64,000 bases of DNA from Psychrobacter pygoscelis (GTDB lineage Bacteria > Pseudomonadota > Gammaproteobacteria > Pseudomonadales > Moraxellaceae), in contig NZ_RQRU01000001.1 in assembly GCF_004335015.1 (NCBI RefSeq), forward strand, positions 1 to 64,000, read 5' to 3'. Positions 54,508-63,475 of this stretch are shown here, piece by piece. Positions within the stretch are counted from its first letter, which is position 1, and the number at the start of each line of letters is the position of its first letter. Both the position numbers and the translations under genes were made by a program. The notes beneath the pieces were generated by a model. The model did no database searches, was not told where the DNA came from, and saw nothing but the letters and a program-made list of their open reading frames with translations.

Positions 54508-56394
54508 ATGTCTTTATTGCAAATTGCTGAGCCTAACCAAAGTACTAAACCGCATGAGCACCGCTATGGCATTGGTATTGATTTAGGAACAACTCGCTCA
54601 TTGGTCGCCGTCGTTCGCTCTAGCAAAGCGCAGATTATTGAAGCCAATAATCCTGAAGATACATTATTGCCCTCCGTCGTTTATTATCCAAAGTCTGGAT
54701 CACCCATTGTAGGTCATGATGCTTTACAGTATAGAAGTGAGGACTCTGCCAGTACGATTATCTCAGCCAAACGCTTTATGGGCCGAAGTCAGGCAGATAT
54801 TAAATTCTCCCACCCTTATGCCTTGAGCGGCGATGCCAATGCCATGCCGACATTTGTCACCGCGCAAGGTGATATCTCTCCTGTTGGTGTCTCCGCGCAG
54901 ATACTCAATACCCTTTATCAGCGTGCCATCTCTGCCTTACCCGAGGACAGTATCGCCGGCGCAGTGATTACCGTGCCAGCGTATTTTGATGAAGCTCAGC
55001 GGCAAGCGACTAAGGATGCGGCTACTGCGGCTGGTATTAATGTCCTCCGCCTACTCAATGAGCCCACGGCTGCTGCTATTGCCTATGGCCTTGATAGGGC
55101 TAGCGAAGACTCTTCATCCGCTCAAAAGACCCATTACTACCTGATTTATGACTTGGGCGGTGGTACATTTGATGTGTCTATATTGAAGTTGACTGATGGG
55201 GTATTTGAAGTGTTAGCTACCGGTGGTAATAGCGCTTTAGGTGGCGATGATATCGATCGCCTTATTGCTAATTGGTTAATTAAACAATCTGGGCACTCTC
55301 CAAGTAATATCAGTAGCCATGATAAATCGGAGCTTGCTAGGCAGGCAAAACGCTACAAGCAGCAGCTTAGTGATCATGAGCAAGTTGAAGTAGAAGTAAC
55401 TATTAATGGTCAGTCTTGGCAAGGCAAACTATCGCAAACTGACCTGACCGCAATTACTGAACCAGTGAGCCGCCGCACCTTACAAGTCTGTGATCAAGTG
55501 CTGCGCGATGCCGGGCTAGACAAGTCTGCCCTTAATGAGGTCATCTTAGTTGGTGGATCTACCCGAATGCCTGTGATTCAAGAGCTGGTAGCCGACTTTT
55601 TTGCTACCCAGCCTTTATGCCGACACAACCCGGATGAGGTCGTCGCTTTAGGGGCCGCTCAAGCAGCGCATCAACTGGTCAACGGCAGCGATGATAGTAT
55701 GCTACTACTGGATGTCACTCCTTTATCGTTAGGTCTTGAAACGATGGGCGGCTTGGTGGAAGTTATTATTCCGCGCAACACACCAATCCCAGTGAAAAAA
55801 CGCCAAGTATTTACTACCTACCAAGATGGTCAAACCGGTATGGTTATTCATGTGGTCCAAGGCGAGCGCGAGACCGTGGCTGACTGCCGTACGCTAGGAC
55901 GCTTTGAGCTGTTTGGTATCCCGCCTATGAAGGCAGGCTTTGCTAGAATTGAGGTGACCTTTAGTATTGATGCCAATGGCCAACTAACCGTAAGCGCTCA
56001 AGAGACCACTACGGGAACAAATAGTCAGATCGAAATCTCCCCTGCTTATGGATTATCAGACGAGCAAAAGGAGCAGCTATTATTGGCTGGATTCAAATTC
56101 GCTGAACAAGATAAGCAAGCTCGCTCACTTATTGAGACTAAGGTAGAAGCAGAGCGTGAAGTACTGGCATTAGAATCTGCTCTCAAAGATTTCGCAAGCC
56201 TACTTAGCGAAGCAGAGATTGAAGCGCTCAAGCAGAATATCCAAGCGGTGAAGGACGCTATAAGCTCAGATGATCAAGCGTCAATAGATCAAGCCCAAGC
56301 CGAATTAAAACCAGGTAGCGATGCTTTTGCAGTTCGCATTATGGACCTAAGTATCAAGAGTACGATGGCGGGAACCAAAGCAGAAGATTGGTAG
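54508..56394 (+). CDS. hscA: Fe-S chaperone HscA (Hsp70 family)
   Basis: The product is 628 residues from the ATG at 54508; a TTG at 54496 adds four. HscA uses ATP to drive cluster release from IscU through the LPPVK motif. The Hsp70 nucleotide-binding domain has GIGIDLGTTRSLVAVVRS, VITVPAYFDEAQRQATKDAA, YDLGGGTFDVSILKL and VILVGGSTRMPVIQ. The substrate-binding domain begins DVTPLSLGLETMGGLVEVII, and the helical lid is Glu/Ala-rich. Context and the HscA-like N-terminus (MSLLQIAEPNQS) separate it from DnaK. Confidence 0.97.
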   Translation: MSLLQIAEPNQSTKPHEHRYGIGIDLGTTRSLVAVVRSSKAQIIEANNPEDTLLPSVVYYPKSGSPIVGHDALQYRSEDSASTIISAKRFMGRSQADIKFSHPYALSGDANAMPTFVTAQGDISPVGVSAQILNTLYQRAISALPEDSIAGAVITVPAYFDEAQRQATKDAATAAGINVLRLLNEPTAAAIAYGLDRASEDSSSAQKTHYYLIYDLGGGTFDVSILKLTDGVFEVLATGGNSALGGDDIDRLIANWLIKQSGHSPSNISSHDKSELARQAKRYKQQLSDHEQVEVEVTINGQSWQGKLSQTDLTAITEPVSRRTLQVCDQVLRDAGLDKSALNEVILVGGSTRMPVIQELVADFFATQPLCRHNPDEVVALGAAQAAHQLVNGSDDSMLLLDVTPLSLGLETMGGLVEVIIPRNTPIPVKKRQVFTTYQDGQTGMVIHVVQGERETVADCRTLGRFELFGIPPMKAGFARIEVTFSIDANGQLTVSAQETTTGTNSQIEISPAYGLSDEQKEQLLLAGFKFAEQDKQARSLIETKVEAEREVLALESALKDFASLLSEAEIEALKQNIQAVKDAISSDDQASIDQAQAELKPGSDAFAVRIMDLSIKSTMAGTKAEDW

Positions 56395-56553
56395 GCGCTA
56401 ATTATGCTTACGGCCAGTGCCCAATAGCCCTACATAAATAATTAGGCGCGCATCGGTAACTTATAGATATTATTGAGTGCGATTCGTAAGCTCAAATATA
56501 TATTATATTTGGGCTAAATTTTAGTTGATTGATTAGCAATGGATGTTGTACCT

Positions 56554-56892
56554 ATGCCAAAGATTACTGTACTACCCCATCATGAAATTTGCCCTGAAGG
56601 TGCAGAAGTCGACCTTGATAGCGGTAGCAACTTATGTGCTGGCTTGTTAGAAAAAGGCATTAGTATCGAGCACGCATGTGAGATGTCGAAGGCTTGTACC
56701 ACTTGTCATGTCGTGGTACGAAAAGGCTTTAATAGCTTGGATGAGATGGATGATATTGAAGCTGATCTGTTGGACCGCGCTTGGGGACTTGAGGCAGACT
56801 CAAGACTATCGTGCCAGGTCATTGTAGAAGACAAAGACCTCACCATTGAGATTCCTAAATACACCCTAAATCACGCTAAAGAAAATCATTAA
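56554..56892 (+). CDS. fdx: ISC-type [2Fe-2S] ferredoxin
   Basis: The product is 112 residues from the ATG at 56554; an ATG at 56539 adds five. The adrenodoxin-type ferredoxin gives electrons for cluster assembly. The four cluster cysteines are in HACEMSKACTTCHVVV (C-x5-C-x2-C) and LSCQVIV. The start PKITVLPHHEICPEGAEVDL is typical of Isc Fdx. It is the last gene of the cluster; iscX does not follow, and a terminator lies 43 bases after the stop. Confidence 0.96.
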   Translation: MPKITVLPHHEICPEGAEVDLDSGSNLCAGLLEKGISIEHACEMSKACTTCHVVVRKGFNSLDEMDDIEADLLDRAWGLEADSRLSCQVIVEDKDLTIEIPKYTLNHAKENH

Positions 56893-57201
56893 TAAATATT
56901 CAGTTAGAGCTACTTTATAGCTCTATCGTGCAAGAAGGCAAACGCTAACTCTTAGCGCTTGCCTTTTTTGTATCAAAGCCGTCTACACTGAAGTAATCAA
57001 CACCACTCAACCTAAACTAAATATTGATATTGTCAACATCCAGATAGGTCGCAGCTATGATTAAATTACTCTAAAATTTGCTACAGAGTGACTATTAATA
57101 GTCGTGTAATCCACAACCACTGAATAATACTTAGGGCTGTTTGAGCTAAAGAAGTCTAAAACTCTCAACCTTCTACAGCAGCTTTAATAATCACAGCTGA
57201 T
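56893..57201. other. Region between the convergent fdx and HIT genes
   Basis: About 310 bp. It contains the fdx terminator at 56935-56966. Nothing else was recognised. Confidence 0.5.
56935..56966 (+). terminator. Rho-independent terminator of the isc cluster
   Basis: AAGGCAA-CGCTAA pairs with TTAGCG-TTGCCTT across one A-C mismatch, followed by six T's. It ends the isc transcript just after fdx. Confidence 0.9.
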
Positions 57202-57633
57202 CTACATCTTCCAATCAAATGGCATCTGATGATGACCACGCAGCGCCATCATAAGGGTCTGCTGCATCTGCGATAACACTTCTTTAGTATAAGGTACCGC
57301 AGGCGTTCCCCAAACAGGATTTGGCCATTTAATGTCGTTTTGATAGCGGACAATATGATGAAAGTGTAGCTGCGGCACTTGGTTGCCCAGTGCAGCCACA
57401 TTCATTTTTTCGGCTTGAAAGGCCTTTGCTAATTGGCTAGACAACCAACTGGACTCTCGCAAAAATTGTATCTGCTCGGCTTCAGGTAGCTCATAAAGCT
57501 CTTTGATACCGCTTACTCTGGGTACCAAAATCAACCAAGGAAATTGACAGTCATTCATCAATCGACAGGTAGATAATGGAAAGTCACCGACTAAAAAAGT
57601 ATCTTGAGCTAAGGTAGGATGTAATTGGAACAT
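57202..57633 (-). CDS. HIT-family nucleotide-binding protein
   Basis: The product is 143 residues. The histidine triad is in VPQLHFHHIVRYQND, an HxHxH-type motif in which the second and third histidines are adjacent-shifted (His-Phe-His-His). FPWLILVPRVSGIKELYELP is the N-terminal strand pair. HIT proteins hydrolyse nucleotide-amino acid or dinucleoside phosphates; the substrate here cannot be named. The triad spacing matches the Acinetobacter-type 'HIT family protein' of this length better than the canonical HINT form. The gene stands alone. Confidence 0.88.
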   Translation of the reverse strand: MFQLHPTLAQDTFLVGDFPLSTCRLMNDCQFPWLILVPRVSGIKELYELPEAEQIQFLRESSWLSSQLAKAFQAEKMNVAALGNQVPQLHFHHIVRYQNDIKWPNPVWGTPAVPYTKEVLSQMQQTLMMALRGHHQMPFDWKM

Positions 57634-58275
57634 AGGAACACTGTCTCTAAAGTAACGAATAAACCAGCTAAGACCAAAGTCTTCTCAAGGAAATAGCTCT
57701 GATAAACGTACTTAAATAAAAGTAAGATAATTAAAGTTTGGCGATAAAAGTCACTACGAAGATTTTGTAATTAGGCTATTTTATCAGGAATCTCCTCCGG
57801 TTTATAGAGTAGCGTTACTTAGAGTTAATTTATGGCTGTGCTCCTAGCCCATTTATTCTAGAGTCCTACCCAAGCTTAACTTTGATAATCCCAGTATTCA
57901 CTGTCAAGGAGCTGCTGTATTTATTGAGTATAAAAAAGACAGCCTCGAGGGCTGCCTTGTTATTATGTAAGCGTTACAGAGTATTATAGCTATTATTATA
58001 CTTTGTTATTGGTAATTATCGTTATTAGTATCCTTACTTGTCATTGTCATTAGAAAAGTCATTCAAATTATCAATTTAGCTTTATACTAAGTTTTATTCG
58101 AGCTTTATAAAGCTTAAGCTTGTTATGCCTATTACCCTGCTTATTGTTTACGCCACTCGCTTTATTTTACTTCTTATTATCCACACATAGAGCTTTATCA
58201 TTTAGCCGCTTATAAGATTATAATTTATAACTTTTATGAGCTTTATTTGTTTTGACTAACCCCTTTATTAGTAGC
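57634..58275. other. Intergenic region upstream of the HIT gene
   Basis: About 640 bp, with one minus-strand terminator (57932-57958). No tRNA or coding sequence was recognised. The 58000-58270 part is very AT-rich. A transcript from the small 58.3-kb frame would cross it. Confidence 0.45.
57932..57958 (-). terminator. Minus-strand rho-independent terminator
   Basis: On the minus strand AAGGCAGCC pairs with GGCTGTCTT (one G-U pair) around a 5-base loop and runs into T's. No gene lies immediately before it on that strand except the small frame at 58276-58386. The stem is almost identical to the fabI terminator at 4021-4047. Confidence 0.75.
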
Positions 58276-58386
58276 TCATATCTCAACGCCATCTTCCACA
58301 TGGTACTCAATTAAATCTTCTACATCATCATACCAAGTAGGTAAATCGATATCTTCCAACTCTACTGCGAGCATAATTTTTTTCAT
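58276..58386 (-). CDS. Possible small acidic protein (36 aa)
   Basis: An ATG at 58386 with AGGA ten bases upstream opens a 36-codon frame ending in TGA at 58276. The product begins MKKIMLAVELEDIDLPTWYD and is strongly acidic (many Asp and Glu in its second half). A terminator in the same orientation lies 318 bases downstream. It is too short to judge by composition alone, but the start context, the amino acid make-up and the downstream terminator favour a real gene. No family was recognised. Confidence 0.4.
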   Translation of the reverse strand: MKKIMLAVELEDIDLPTWYDDVEDLIEYHVEDGVEI

Positions 58387-58589
58387 CGGTCGTCCTGTAC
58401 TTTTCCCTATCCAATCAACCTTGCTGAAGTATAACTACTGGCTCAAATACTTCTAACGACATGCTATAGTTACTACAAGTATTTGCTATAAGCAGTTACT
58501 ATAATTTGCCAAGGCCCTTAAGTCTTTTGTCATGATTGTTAAAACTGTCAAAATTCTCATTACTAATCTTGCTGACAATTTAATAATAA

Positions 58590-58631
58590 AAAAATGTCAT
58601 GACAATGATATGACGAAGTCATGACATTTTT
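58590..58631 (-). terminator. Terminator of mfd
   Basis: AAAAATGTCATGAC (58590-58603) is the exact reverse complement of 58618-58631, with a 14-base loop. On the minus strand a T-run follows. It is 67 bases after the mfd stop. Confidence 0.85.
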
Positions 58632-58697
58632 ATGACGTGAAGCAGGTTAGAAAGCCAAAAAGATTAGATAAACGATGGCTGCAGCTATCTATCTACC

Positions 58698-61600
58698 TCA
58701 CCCTGCAGCTGGCTCTTCTACCGTGTGTTGAGCAAAATGCGCCAGTAGCTCATTAATGGCGGTAACTCGCTGCTCGGGCGTCTCAAGCTTATCAGGATTC
58801 TGATAGCGTATTCCTGAAGCTCCATTCATCCGATACTTTTGACTATCTGACTGAATGAGCTTAATAATAGCCAACGCATCGACTGGGGTATCGGGGGCAA
58901 ATTCGAGCGTCACGCTGCTACTGCTAGCATCAATCTTATTGATCTTCAAGCCATCAGCTTTTAAGCGCAGCTGATGGATAGCGAATAGATGCTTGGTCTG
59001 CTCGGGTAAAGTGCCGAAGCGATCAATCATCTCTGTACGAATGTCTGTCAAAGCCTCTTTATCATCAGCATTACTAATGCGCTTATAGAATAATAATCGC
59101 TGATGTACGTCATGCAGATATGCTTCTGGGATAAGTGCAGAACAATGCAGATTAATATCACTGGTCAATGACAAGGGGGTATTTAAATCTGGCTCACGGC
59201 CAGCCTTTATAGCCTTAGTCGCTCGCTCAAGCATATCCATGTATAGACTAAAACCAATCGCCTGCATATTACCGCTTTGCTGCTTACCTAGTATCTCCCC
59301 TGCCCCTCTAATCTCGAGATCTTCGCTTGCCAGCATAAATCCTGCGCCAAGGGTATTGGCGCGCTCAATAGCTGTCAGACGCTTCTTAGCATCGCCTTTT
59401 AAGCCTTTAAGAGAAGGCACTAATAGATAACAATAGGCTTGGTGATGACTACGCCCGACGCGGCCACGAAGCTGATGCAGCTGCGCTAAGCCAAACTTAT
59501 CTGCGCGTTCAATAATAATAGTATTGGCATTGGGCACATCAATACCAGTCTCAATAATAGTAGTACAAACGAGTACATTGAATTTTTTATGATAAAACTG
59601 CTGCATCACTTGCTCAAGGCCGCGCTCATTCATCTGACCATGGGCAACACCTACTCGAGCTTCTGGCACTAGCTCACGGACAGACTCAGCCAATCGCTCT
59701 ATGCTTGCGACATCATTGTGGAGTATATACACCTGACCACCGCGCAGCAGCTCACGCAGTATTGCCTCCTTCATCAGCGCCTGAGTCTTTTGCATAACGA
59801 AGGTCTTGATCGCTAGGCGGCGAGCAGGCGGCGTGGCAATGATAGACATGTCACGCATACCAGACAAGGCCATATTAAGCGTTCTAGGAATTGGTGTCGC
59901 GGTCATAGAAAGACTGTCAACGTCACTTTGAATTGCTTTTATTCGCTCCTTATGACGCACGCCAAAGCGATGCTCTTCGTCGACGATCATTAGACCAAGA
60001 TTGGCAAACTTAACATCTTTTTGCAGTAACTTATGCGTACCTATAATGATATCAATCTTACCAGCTGCTAAATCCATTAATACCGTTTCTTGATGTTTTT
60101 TGCCACCAAAACGTGATAGTGACTCGATACGAATAGGCCAGTCAGCAAACCGGTCCAAAAAGTTATCTTCATGTTGTCCAGCTAACAAAGTAGTGGGTAC
60201 TAAAACCGCAACTTGATAACCCGCACTGACTGCGATAAAGGCAGCGCGCATAGCGACTTCGGTTTTACCAAAACCTACATCACCGCAGATAAGCCTATCC
60301 ATCGGTTTATTTTGCTTCATGTCGTACATGACAGCGTCGATGGCATTGGCTTGATCTGGCGTCTCTTCAAAAGCAAACTGACTGGTAAACAGCTCATACT
60401 GTGACATATCCACATTAAAGTGAATACCGGTCTTGGCATCTCGGCGAGCTTGAATATTAAGTAGCTCTGCGGCGACATCATGAATCTGCTGTAGTGCTTT
60501 TTGCTTGGCTTTGTCCCACTTGCCGCTACCAATTTTGTGTAATGGCGCTAAGGCTGGGTCGCCGCCACTATAGCGGCTAATAAATTGTAGATTGGCAACA
60601 GGAACATAAATACTGGCGTCTTCTGCATATTTTAAGTGGATGAACTCTTGCTCACCCTCACCGACATCAAGGGTAATAAGCCCGTGATAGCGGCCAATGC
60701 CATGTTCGATATGCACCACCGGACTGCCTTCGGTCAGCTCAGTCACACTCTTAATCAAAAACTCTTCAGACACATCACTTTGGCGACGGCGACGCGTTTG
60801 CAGTACTTGCCTACCAAACAGCTGCGTCTCACTAATTATAATCAGTCGGCCAGGTACAAAGACACCTCGCTCAAGCGGCGCGACAGTCAGCCCTACAGTT
60901 GGTAGCCTTTTAGCTTTGTCGCTTCTGTGCTGACCTACACTATCAAGAAAGCTAGCAAAGGTATCATAAGTCTGAACCTCTACCTTGCCTTTAAATAACT
61001 CCAGTAAAATCTCACGCCGGCCTGGGGTTTCGGCGACGATGAGTATTGGGGCGTCTTGGTGCTGATCTACATTAGTAATAAAAGCCAAAAAATCCGCTAA
61101 AGGCTCAGCTTTCTGATGGCTAACAGGTAGCGTTGGTGGCTGTTTAGCAGCAAGAGTTACCCAGCCCTCTGAAAGGGCTTGCCCCTTGACAGGTTCGGTA
61201 ACACTGGTAATGACTCTAGGATAGCTGTTTAGGTATTCATTGAGGGTGTTAGCAGGTAGATATAGTAGTGATGGCTCTAAGATGGGTTTATCGATGTCAT
61301 GACGCCGCTCTTCATATCGGCGCTGAATCTGAGCCCAATAATCAGCTTGCTTAGCGGGCACGCCTTCATCGACGATGAACAATACCGACTTAGGAAAATA
61401 GTCAAATAACGTGGCCTCACTTTTCCACGTCTCTAAGTCAAAAAATAGCGGTTGATAATACTCAAGACCACTACTGGCTATACCTGCCATAACATCTTTA
61501 TGCAGCTCAAATTTGCGGCTACTGGTATTGGGAAACATGGTCGCAAAGTTGGTCCGGAAGGTCTCTTTACCCTCTTCTAACGGAAACTCTTTAGCCGGCA

Positions 61601-62360
61601 ATATCTGAAACTGAGTAATGGGCTGAGAGACATCAGGCAGCTTATGCAGTAACGATATTGACTCTTGACCAATACTACTGTCATTGCCCGATAAAATCTC
61701 AGTTAGCGCCTCTTGAGTCAGTGTCCGCTGGGTTTGCGGATGAAAGAAGCGAATACTCTCTATCTCATCGTCAAACAAGTCAAGACGTAGCGGAAATGGC
61801 TGACCCATAGCAAATATATCAACGATACTACCGCGAACAGCAAATTCCCCTGGTTCAAAGACATTATCTACCGCCCGGTAACCGGCACGTGCTAACAAGT
61901 CTCGCTGCGCTGCAATATCGAAGCGATCACCCACGCTCAAGTCAAAGTGCTGACCGATTAACCAACTGGGCGGCGCCACTCGCTGCATCAAAGTCTGAAT
62001 GGAGATAAGCAGTATGCCGCTCGTTGGCATATCAGTTAGTAAATTGATACGCTCACTGACAATATCTTGATGCGGCGATAGCTCATCGTAAGTTAAAGTT
62101 TCCCAATCTGGGAATACATAAGCATCTACACCACAAAATGCCAGCTCAGTCTCTATTTGATTTAGCTGATTTTGATCGGCAGTAACCACCACTTTAAGCT
62201 GATCCGCTACGTCGGCGACTGGGGTCTGCAGGAGGCTTGCCAGCCATAGACTACCTACCGCTCCGTAGCAAGGAGTCAACCAGCGCTTTTGCGCGGCTTT
62301 AATAGGAAATAGCTGTTCATTGATGGGTAAAAAAGCAAAGGTCAACGGCGAGTTCGTCAT
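58698..62360 (-). CDS. mfd: Transcription-repair coupling factor Mfd
   Basis: The product is 1220 residues from the ATG at 62360; an upstream start at 62414 adds 18 unconserved residues. Mfd displaces RNA polymerase stalled at DNA damage and recruits UvrA. An N-terminal UvrB-like damage-recognition region (FPDWETLTYDELSPHQDIVS, RGSIVDIF) is followed by the RNA-polymerase interaction domain (GSPVVHIEHGIGRYHGLITL). The superfamily 2 helicase motor has Walker A ICGDVGFGKTEVAMRAAF near residue 690 and DEEHRFG near 790, then TATPIPRTLNMAL and QLRGRVGRSHHQAYCYLL. The C-terminal TRCF domain ends near 1185. rraA lies upstream on the same strand with a gap of about 500 bp. Confidence 0.97.
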   Translation of the reverse strand: MTNSPLTFAFLPINEQLFPIKAAQKRWLTPCYGAVGSLWLASLLQTPVADVADQLKVVVTADQNQLNQIETELAFCGVDAYVFPDWETLTYDELSPHQDIVSERINLLTDMPTSGILLISIQTLMQRVAPPSWLIGQHFDLSVGDRFDIAAQRDLLARAGYRAVDNVFEPGEFAVRGSIVDIFAMGQPFPLRLDLFDDEIESIRFFHPQTQRTLTQEALTEILSGNDSSIGQESISLLHKLPDVSQPITQFQILPAKEFPLEEGKETFRTNFATMFPNTSSRKFELHKDVMAGIASSGLEYYQPLFFDLETWKSEATLFDYFPKSVLFIVDEGVPAKQADYWAQIQRRYEERRHDIDKPILEPSLLYLPANTLNEYLNSYPRVITSVTEPVKGQALSEGWVTLAAKQPPTLPVSHQKAEPLADFLAFITNVDQHQDAPILIVAETPGRREILLELFKGKVEVQTYDTFASFLDSVGQHRSDKAKRLPTVGLTVAPLERGVFVPGRLIIISETQLFGRQVLQTRRRRQSDVSEEFLIKSVTELTEGSPVVHIEHGIGRYHGLITLDVGEGEQEFIHLKYAEDASIYVPVANLQFISRYSGGDPALAPLHKIGSGKWDKAKQKALQQIHDVAAELLNIQARRDAKTGIHFNVDMSQYELFTSQFAFEETPDQANAIDAVMYDMKQNKPMDRLICGDVGFGKTEVAMRAAFIAVSAGYQVAVLVPTTLLAGQHEDNFLDRFADWPIRIESLSRFGGKKHQETVLMDLAAGKIDIIIGTHKLLQKDVKFANLGLMIVDEEHRFGVRHKERIKAIQSDVDSLSMTATPIPRTLNMALSGMRDMSIIATPPARRLAIKTFVMQKTQALMKEAILRELLRGGQVYILHNDVASIERLAESVRELVPEARVGVAHGQMNERGLEQVMQQFYHKKFNVLVCTTIIETGIDVPNANTIIIERADKFGLAQLHQLRGRVGRSHHQAYCYLLVPSLKGLKGDAKKRLTAIERANTLGAGFMLASEDLEIRGAGEILGKQQSGNMQAIGFSLYMDMLERATKAIKAGREPDLNTPLSLTSDINLHCSALIPEAYLHDVHQRLLFYKRISNADDKEALTDIRTEMIDRFGTLPEQTKHLFAIHQLRLKADGLKINKIDASSSSVTLEFAPDTPVDALAIIKLIQSDSQKYRMNGASGIRYQNPDKLETPEQRVTAINELLAHFAQHTVEEPAAG

Positions 62361-62861
62361 AAATGATAGCTTAAACAGAATGGACTTAAAAAACTTAAAG
62401 AAGGTGATGAGCAAATCGGTACAATCGTTACTCTAAAGTATCTCTTGCGCCGCAAGTTACAGAGCTTAAGAGGTATCAACGTAGTAATGTATCGAAGTAT
62501 CGATATAAATAACATTATGTAGGTCCCTCAACGCCATAGCATAGCCATGGCGAAGTGAGAGACTATAATAGACTATCTGTATAAACAATAATTAATACTG
62601 TCTATTAATGATTAACTGTACAAGACTGCCTACAATATAATTACCTACAGTTATCTGGTTTATCCCTATCTAGTAGCGGCGCTACGATTTGTCACTTAGG
62701 CAAAATGCACATTTACGAGATAACATAACCACTCAGCTAAAGTGCTAACCTTAGCCCTATTAACTCAACATTATGCTCAAATAAAAAAAAACACCTTGGC
62801 TCATTGGCACTTATCTAACCTAAATTAACTGGTCATAAAACACCTAGAAAAATACTTCAGA
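62361..62861. other. rraA-mfd intergenic region
   Basis: About 500 bp that must carry the mfd promoter. No gene, and no clear terminator after rraA, was recognised. Confidence 0.4.
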
Positions 62862-63386
62862 CTAAAGCAATGGTTTATCACTAGCGATGATGCCGTTATT
62901 GTCTGCATAAACATGCATTCCTGAGCGCAGGGTTAAATCACCAAAGCTAATTTCAATATCAGTCTGACCTTCATCACGGCGTGTAGACTTCCTCGGAATC
63001 GCACCCAAGGCCATAACGCCAATATCCATCTGCGCCATATCATCGACATCACGAACACAGCCATAGACGATGACCCCTGCCCAGCCATTATCTATGGCCG
63101 CTTGCGCTATCATATCTCCCAACAGCGCACAGCGCATGGAACCACCACCATCGACTACCAAGACCTTACCAGATCCTTGAGCGTCTGTACCATCACTATT
63201 TAGCAAGGCTTTCACTCGGCTATTATCCTCAAAGCACTTCACGGTAACGATCTCACCGCAGAACTTATCTTTACCGCCAAAGCTATAAAACGACTTACCC
63301 TCTATATTAGGAAGGCAAACCTGACTCTCCGGATTGGCATCTAATAGATCGCAAGTAACAAAGTTCTCTTTGGTCATCTGTGACAT
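62862..63386 (-). CDS. rraA: RraA-family protein (regulator of RNase E activity / HMG aldolase fold)
   Basis: The product is 174 residues. E. coli RraA binds RNase E and inhibits it; related proteins are 4-hydroxy-4-methyl-2-oxoglutarate aldolases. The fold is clear from VLVVDGGGSMRCALLGDMIA, NGWAGVIVYGCVRDVDDMAQ and GALPRK-like GAIPRKSTRRDEGQTDIEIS. The Arg and Asp in GCVRDVDD are the catalytic or metal residues of the aldolase branch, so an enzymatic role cannot be excluded. AGGAGAA sits just before the ATG. Its length is slightly longer than E. coli RraA (161). Confidence 0.9.
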   Translation of the reverse strand: MSQMTKENFVTCDLLDANPESQVCLPNIEGKSFYSFGGKDKFCGEIVTVKCFEDNSRVKALLNSDGTDAQGSGKVLVVDGGGSMRCALLGDMIAQAAIDNGWAGVIVYGCVRDVDDMAQMDIGVMALGAIPRKSTRRDEGQTDIEISFGDLTLRSGMHVYADNNGIIASDKPLL

Positions 63387-63475
63387 TATTTTCTCCTAGT
63401 AAGGTCTTGGCTTAAGCACTGTCATGGTTATGTCGTATGCTATACAGACGCTAAAATTATAGGTGTTTTATTCAC

